Below are positions 61,515 through 64,000 of a DNA stretch of 64,000 nucleotides, one piece after another. The notes below the pieces were generated by a model that did not search any database, was not told the origin of the DNA, and saw nothing but the letters and a program-made list of their open reading frames with translations. The position numbers were made by a program, and so were the translations under genes. The DNA is from Nemertoderma westbladi (Eukaryota > Xenacoelomorpha > Nemertodermatida > Nemertodermatidae), in the NCBI GenBank assembly GCA_032718475.1, contig JAUCBJ010008663.1:1-64000 (forward strand), read 5' to 3'. Position 1 is the stretch's first letter, and each line of letters opens with the position of its first letter.

Positions 61515-64000
61515 ATGGCAACCACACCACGCCGGGCGTCATTCCGTAATATTAGAAAACTGAACTTAAATCCAGGGGCATCTATTGACGTCCGCAAATC
61601 ATTAAAACTGTCTATCGACAAAGTTAAAATTCAGGCCCAAATTTTCAACCTTAAGGAATACAAAAGAGGAACTATGGCACCCTTTTATATCATGCAACGC
61701 ACTGCCGCCATTCTCGAACACTATCCACTACTCCACAGGATGCTAGTTAAGCGGATCCTATCAGTAGAAATCGATAATTTGTACAGGAGGTTATGTCGAA
61801 CCGAGAACTTATGTTTTAACCACGTACGTCGCCTCCAGCAACACTCCATCGACACCAACAACTTCATATCCCTACACTACTTGGAATTCCATATCGCACG
61901 GGTGCAACAACGCGAGCTTAGTGTTACTGTCCAACGTCACCGCTACAAGTTTGATTTCCAACAGGGGTACCGGGCCATGTCGGTTATCCCGCACCCTATC
62001 CCACGCGTTCCTTTCCCACTTCGCTATTCCGACTCGACTGGAGCATCACAGAACGGTGATCAAATATCCACTCAGAATGATTTGGCAACTGCTACAAGTA
62101 CGACAACTGCAATGCTCCGGAAGACAACTTCAGTTATTCCAGTTGTGAACATTTCAACTGTGCAGTTGACGGAAACGCAAACTGAGCTCCTCGGCTTGGG
62201 TTACAATTTTATTCCAAGCAAACCAGCTACAGTGAGAGACCAAATGGAAGCGCATATTGCTATTACCACAGCAGCAGCGAAGATCCGGAACAAACTTAAG
62301 AAGGAGCTATTCGAGATTACCGATGTAAACTCGGATAATACGGTACCGAGTGGTCGGAATGCACCGGGACCTGCAACTCCCGAACCCCGGTTAGGGTGCT
62401 CATACCTGGACCGTTCGTTCCTACCCCCCCAGCCGGAACTTCCGACGCGTACAATTATAACGGTGCCGCCGCCAACAACTGCACCGGGCCAGAGAAAATC
62501 ACGCCGAAGATTATTCACTGCCAGTCCCACCAACGCGGCCGAAACGATACAAGAGGAAGCTGATAAAGTGGAGGAGATCGTGGAGGTTTCACAATGCATT
62601 GTCACGCGTTCAACATCGGCAAGCTCGCTTAGGAAAACTCGCCGTTCATCCAGATTAAACCACATCCATAACCATGATTTAACCCACATCGTACGCGACA
62701 CACCTCGTGTCCCACCTAATGATATTCCATTCTACCGACGCCCTCGTTATCTTCCTCCCAGGTCTGAGAACGCTGTGGTCGAGCAGCTGATTGAGGACCT
62801 ACATGTCACAGTCAGTTGCACTAATCTTAAACAGCTAAACTCTAGGGTCAAGCCCAATCTCAACAGATCACAGAGATCGGCGCTAGTTACACTTAGCAAG
62901 AACCCTTCGATAGCGTTTTTACAAGGTGACAAAAGTGGCAACATTATTATCGTCGACCAAGCTGATAAGCATCATGCTATACAGCGCATTCTTGATGACT
63001 CTGCCGTTTATTGCAAATTGGAGAGGGATCCGTCGTCACGATTTCGAGCTGAGCTCCGAAAAGTTATCGCAAAACTCGATCTCGGCTCTAATAATGACAT
63101 TAAAGCCCACCTATTCCCCCCAACATTTGACATTGGCTATCCTTTTATCACACTAAAGGACCACAAACCGCGTGAACAATGGCTTCCTTCACTCAATGGT
63201 GGCCTAATACCAAAAGCCCGTCCTATAATATCGAACACCAATGCATTTTTCACACCTTTAGGTAAACTACTTAACCGGTATTTACAACCACTCGTACAAC
63301 AGTCAGCGAACTACATTGAGAGCTCCATGCACTTTGCTAGGGCTCACCCAACACGAACTGGCTCGACGGGTGTAACATTCATTGCTCTGGATGTGGTGGA
63401 CATGTTCACCTCGATACCTCATGACTTGGGGATCCAAGCTACACTCCAATGCCTCAAGGAAGATTCAACACTGCCTGTGCGTTCCCCATTCACCATACAG
63501 CACTTTGAGATCATACTTCGATACCTACTAACTCACAATTACTTCCGCTATCGAAATTCTTATTACGTTCAAAAGATAGGGTCTGCGATGGGGAGTAACT
63601 ATGGCGTTTCCTATTCGATCCTTAGTATAGCTCGAATACATAGTCACGTTCTTGGCGTTACCCTCATTAGTTGTGTGTTCTTTACCTTCTTTGTAGACGA
63701 CCATTACTTGCTCTGCGACCGCATTGTAGATCAGGACCAACTATCTACCCTACTAGACCGTTACAACCGCGCATCCCTAGAATTATACAACGACCCGGCC
63801 ATCCAGTTTACCATGGAATCATCGAACACCTCAATTAATTACCTCGACCTCACCATCGCACATAGGAACAACGCTATACAAACCGCCGTTTACACCAAAC
63901 CAACTTCCAATAAACTCCCCATCCACTATACCAGTTTTCACAACAAACAAACACTCCAGTCTATCGTTAAAGCCCAACTCACTCGGTTCCGTCGTTTATC
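61515..64000 (+). CDS. PLE reverse transcriptase, 3' end outside window
   Basis: ATG at 61515 opens at least 828 codons with no stop up to the edge. Residues 1 to about 330 form an N-terminal extension (basic start, then Thr/Pro-rich linker) without a GIY-YIG domain that I can see. From about 470 come PLE features: GDKSGNIIIVDQADK, ITLKDHKP, IPKARPIIS, LDVVDMFTSIP (Asp626), QKIGSAMGS (about 689), FFVDDHYLL (catalytic Asp728/729), INYLDLTI and VYTKPT in the thumb. It reverse-transcribes the element's RNA. The frame is intact, so the copy may be complete. Encoded G+C is higher than the surroundings. Confidence 0.9.
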   Translation, partial: MATTPRRASFRNIRKLNLNPGASIDVRKSLKLSIDKVKIQAQIFNLKEYKRGTMAPFYIMQRTAAILEHYPLLHRMLVKRILSVEIDNLYRRLCRTENLCFNHVRRLQQHSIDTNNFISLHYLEFHIARVQQRELSVTVQRHRYKFDFQQGYRAMSVIPHPIPRVPFPLRYSDSTGASQNGDQISTQNDLATATSTTTAMLRKTTSVIPVVNISTVQLTETQTELLGLGYNFIPSKPATVRDQMEAHIAITTAAAKIRNKLKKELFEITDVNSDNTVPSGRNAPGPATPEPRLGCSYLDRSFLPPQPELPTRTIITVPPPTTAPGQRKSRRRLFTASPTNAAETIQEEADKVEEIVEVSQCIVTRSTSASSLRKTRRSSRLNHIHNHDLTHIVRDTPRVPPNDIPFYRRPRYLPPRSENAVVEQLIEDLHVTVSCTNLKQLNSRVKPNLNRSQRSALVTLSKNPSIAFLQGDKSGNIIIVDQADKHHAIQRILDDSAVYCKLERDPSSRFRAELRKVIAKLDLGSNNDIKAHLFPPTFDIGYPFITLKDHKPREQWLPSLNGGLIPKARPIISNTNAFFTPLGKLLNRYLQPLVQQSANYIESSMHFARAHPTRTGSTGVTFIALDVVDMFTSIPHDLGIQATLQCLKEDSTLPVRSPFTIQHFEIILRYLLTHNYFRYRNSYYVQKIGSAMGSNYGVSYSILSIARIHSHVLGVTLISCVFFTFFVDDHYLLCDRIVDQDQLSTLLDRYNRASLELYNDPAIQFTMESSNTSINYLDLTIAHRNNAIQTAVYTKPTSNKLPIHYTSFHNKQTLQSIVKAQLTRFRRL

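Larger units (their letters stand above)
61411..64000 (+). mobile_element. Penelope-like element (PLE), cut by window end
   Basis: Hammerhead ribozyme, then a short leader that also occurs inverted at 59894-59952, then a long RT-encoding frame. Left limit uncertain: the 49-bp array and hairpin may belong to it. The right end, including any GIY-YIG endonuclease, lies beyond the window. Confidence 0.85.

Overview
The window reads as animal (metazoan) nuclear DNA, AT-rich and unusually repeat-dense. The support is a CARD-caspase-type gene, short GT-AG introns, BEL/Pao LTR retrotransposons, an RTE-like LINE, a tRNA-derived SINE, a piggyBac-type MITE and a Penelope-like element with a hammerhead ribozyme. 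Nothing bacterial is present, so there are no operons or ribosome binding sites. I cannot name the species.

Positions 1-33177 carry tandem copies of one block of host DNA. It appears to hold the 3' part of an unidentified gene on the minus strand (candidate exons Z, W and V). Copies start at 1, 10517 and 31798. Between copies lie two satellites: a GATATT/GGTTATT array (2821-9433 and 14400-17714) and a GGTACC/GGTACT array (17715-22507). A very young, apparently intact BEL/Pao element (BEL1, 23496-31494) has split the second unit. An older, decayed one (BEL2, 33178-47439) has split the third, and an RTE-like LINE is nested in its 3' LTR. Host sequence resumes at 47445 with another exon of the same or an adjacent gene, with a 49-bp intron.

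Positions 48203-49793 are a piggyBac-like MITE. Next come a 211-aa ORFan (50581-51216), a candidate exon (52250-52459), a 1.1-kb foldback element carrying a SINE (53150-54247), and an intact single-exon CARD plus caspase-fold gene on the minus strand (54424-55692). In that gene the catalytic cysteine position reads Asp. From 57011 follow a 36-copy array of a 36-bp unit, a 15-bp array, a 49-bp array beside a long hairpin, and a Penelope-like element whose ORF is open from 61515 to the window edge with a hammerhead ribozyme just upstream.

Most rewarding leads: (1) the bases directly after BEL1's 5' LTR are an exact 11-nt reverse complement of a site in its own LTR about 36 bp downstream of a TATA box, the layout expected for self-priming of reverse transcription; (2) the CARD-pseudocaspase; (3) the tandemly copied gene with frame-preserving differences. 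Much of the rest is repeat evolution. All motif calls were made by eye, without database searches.
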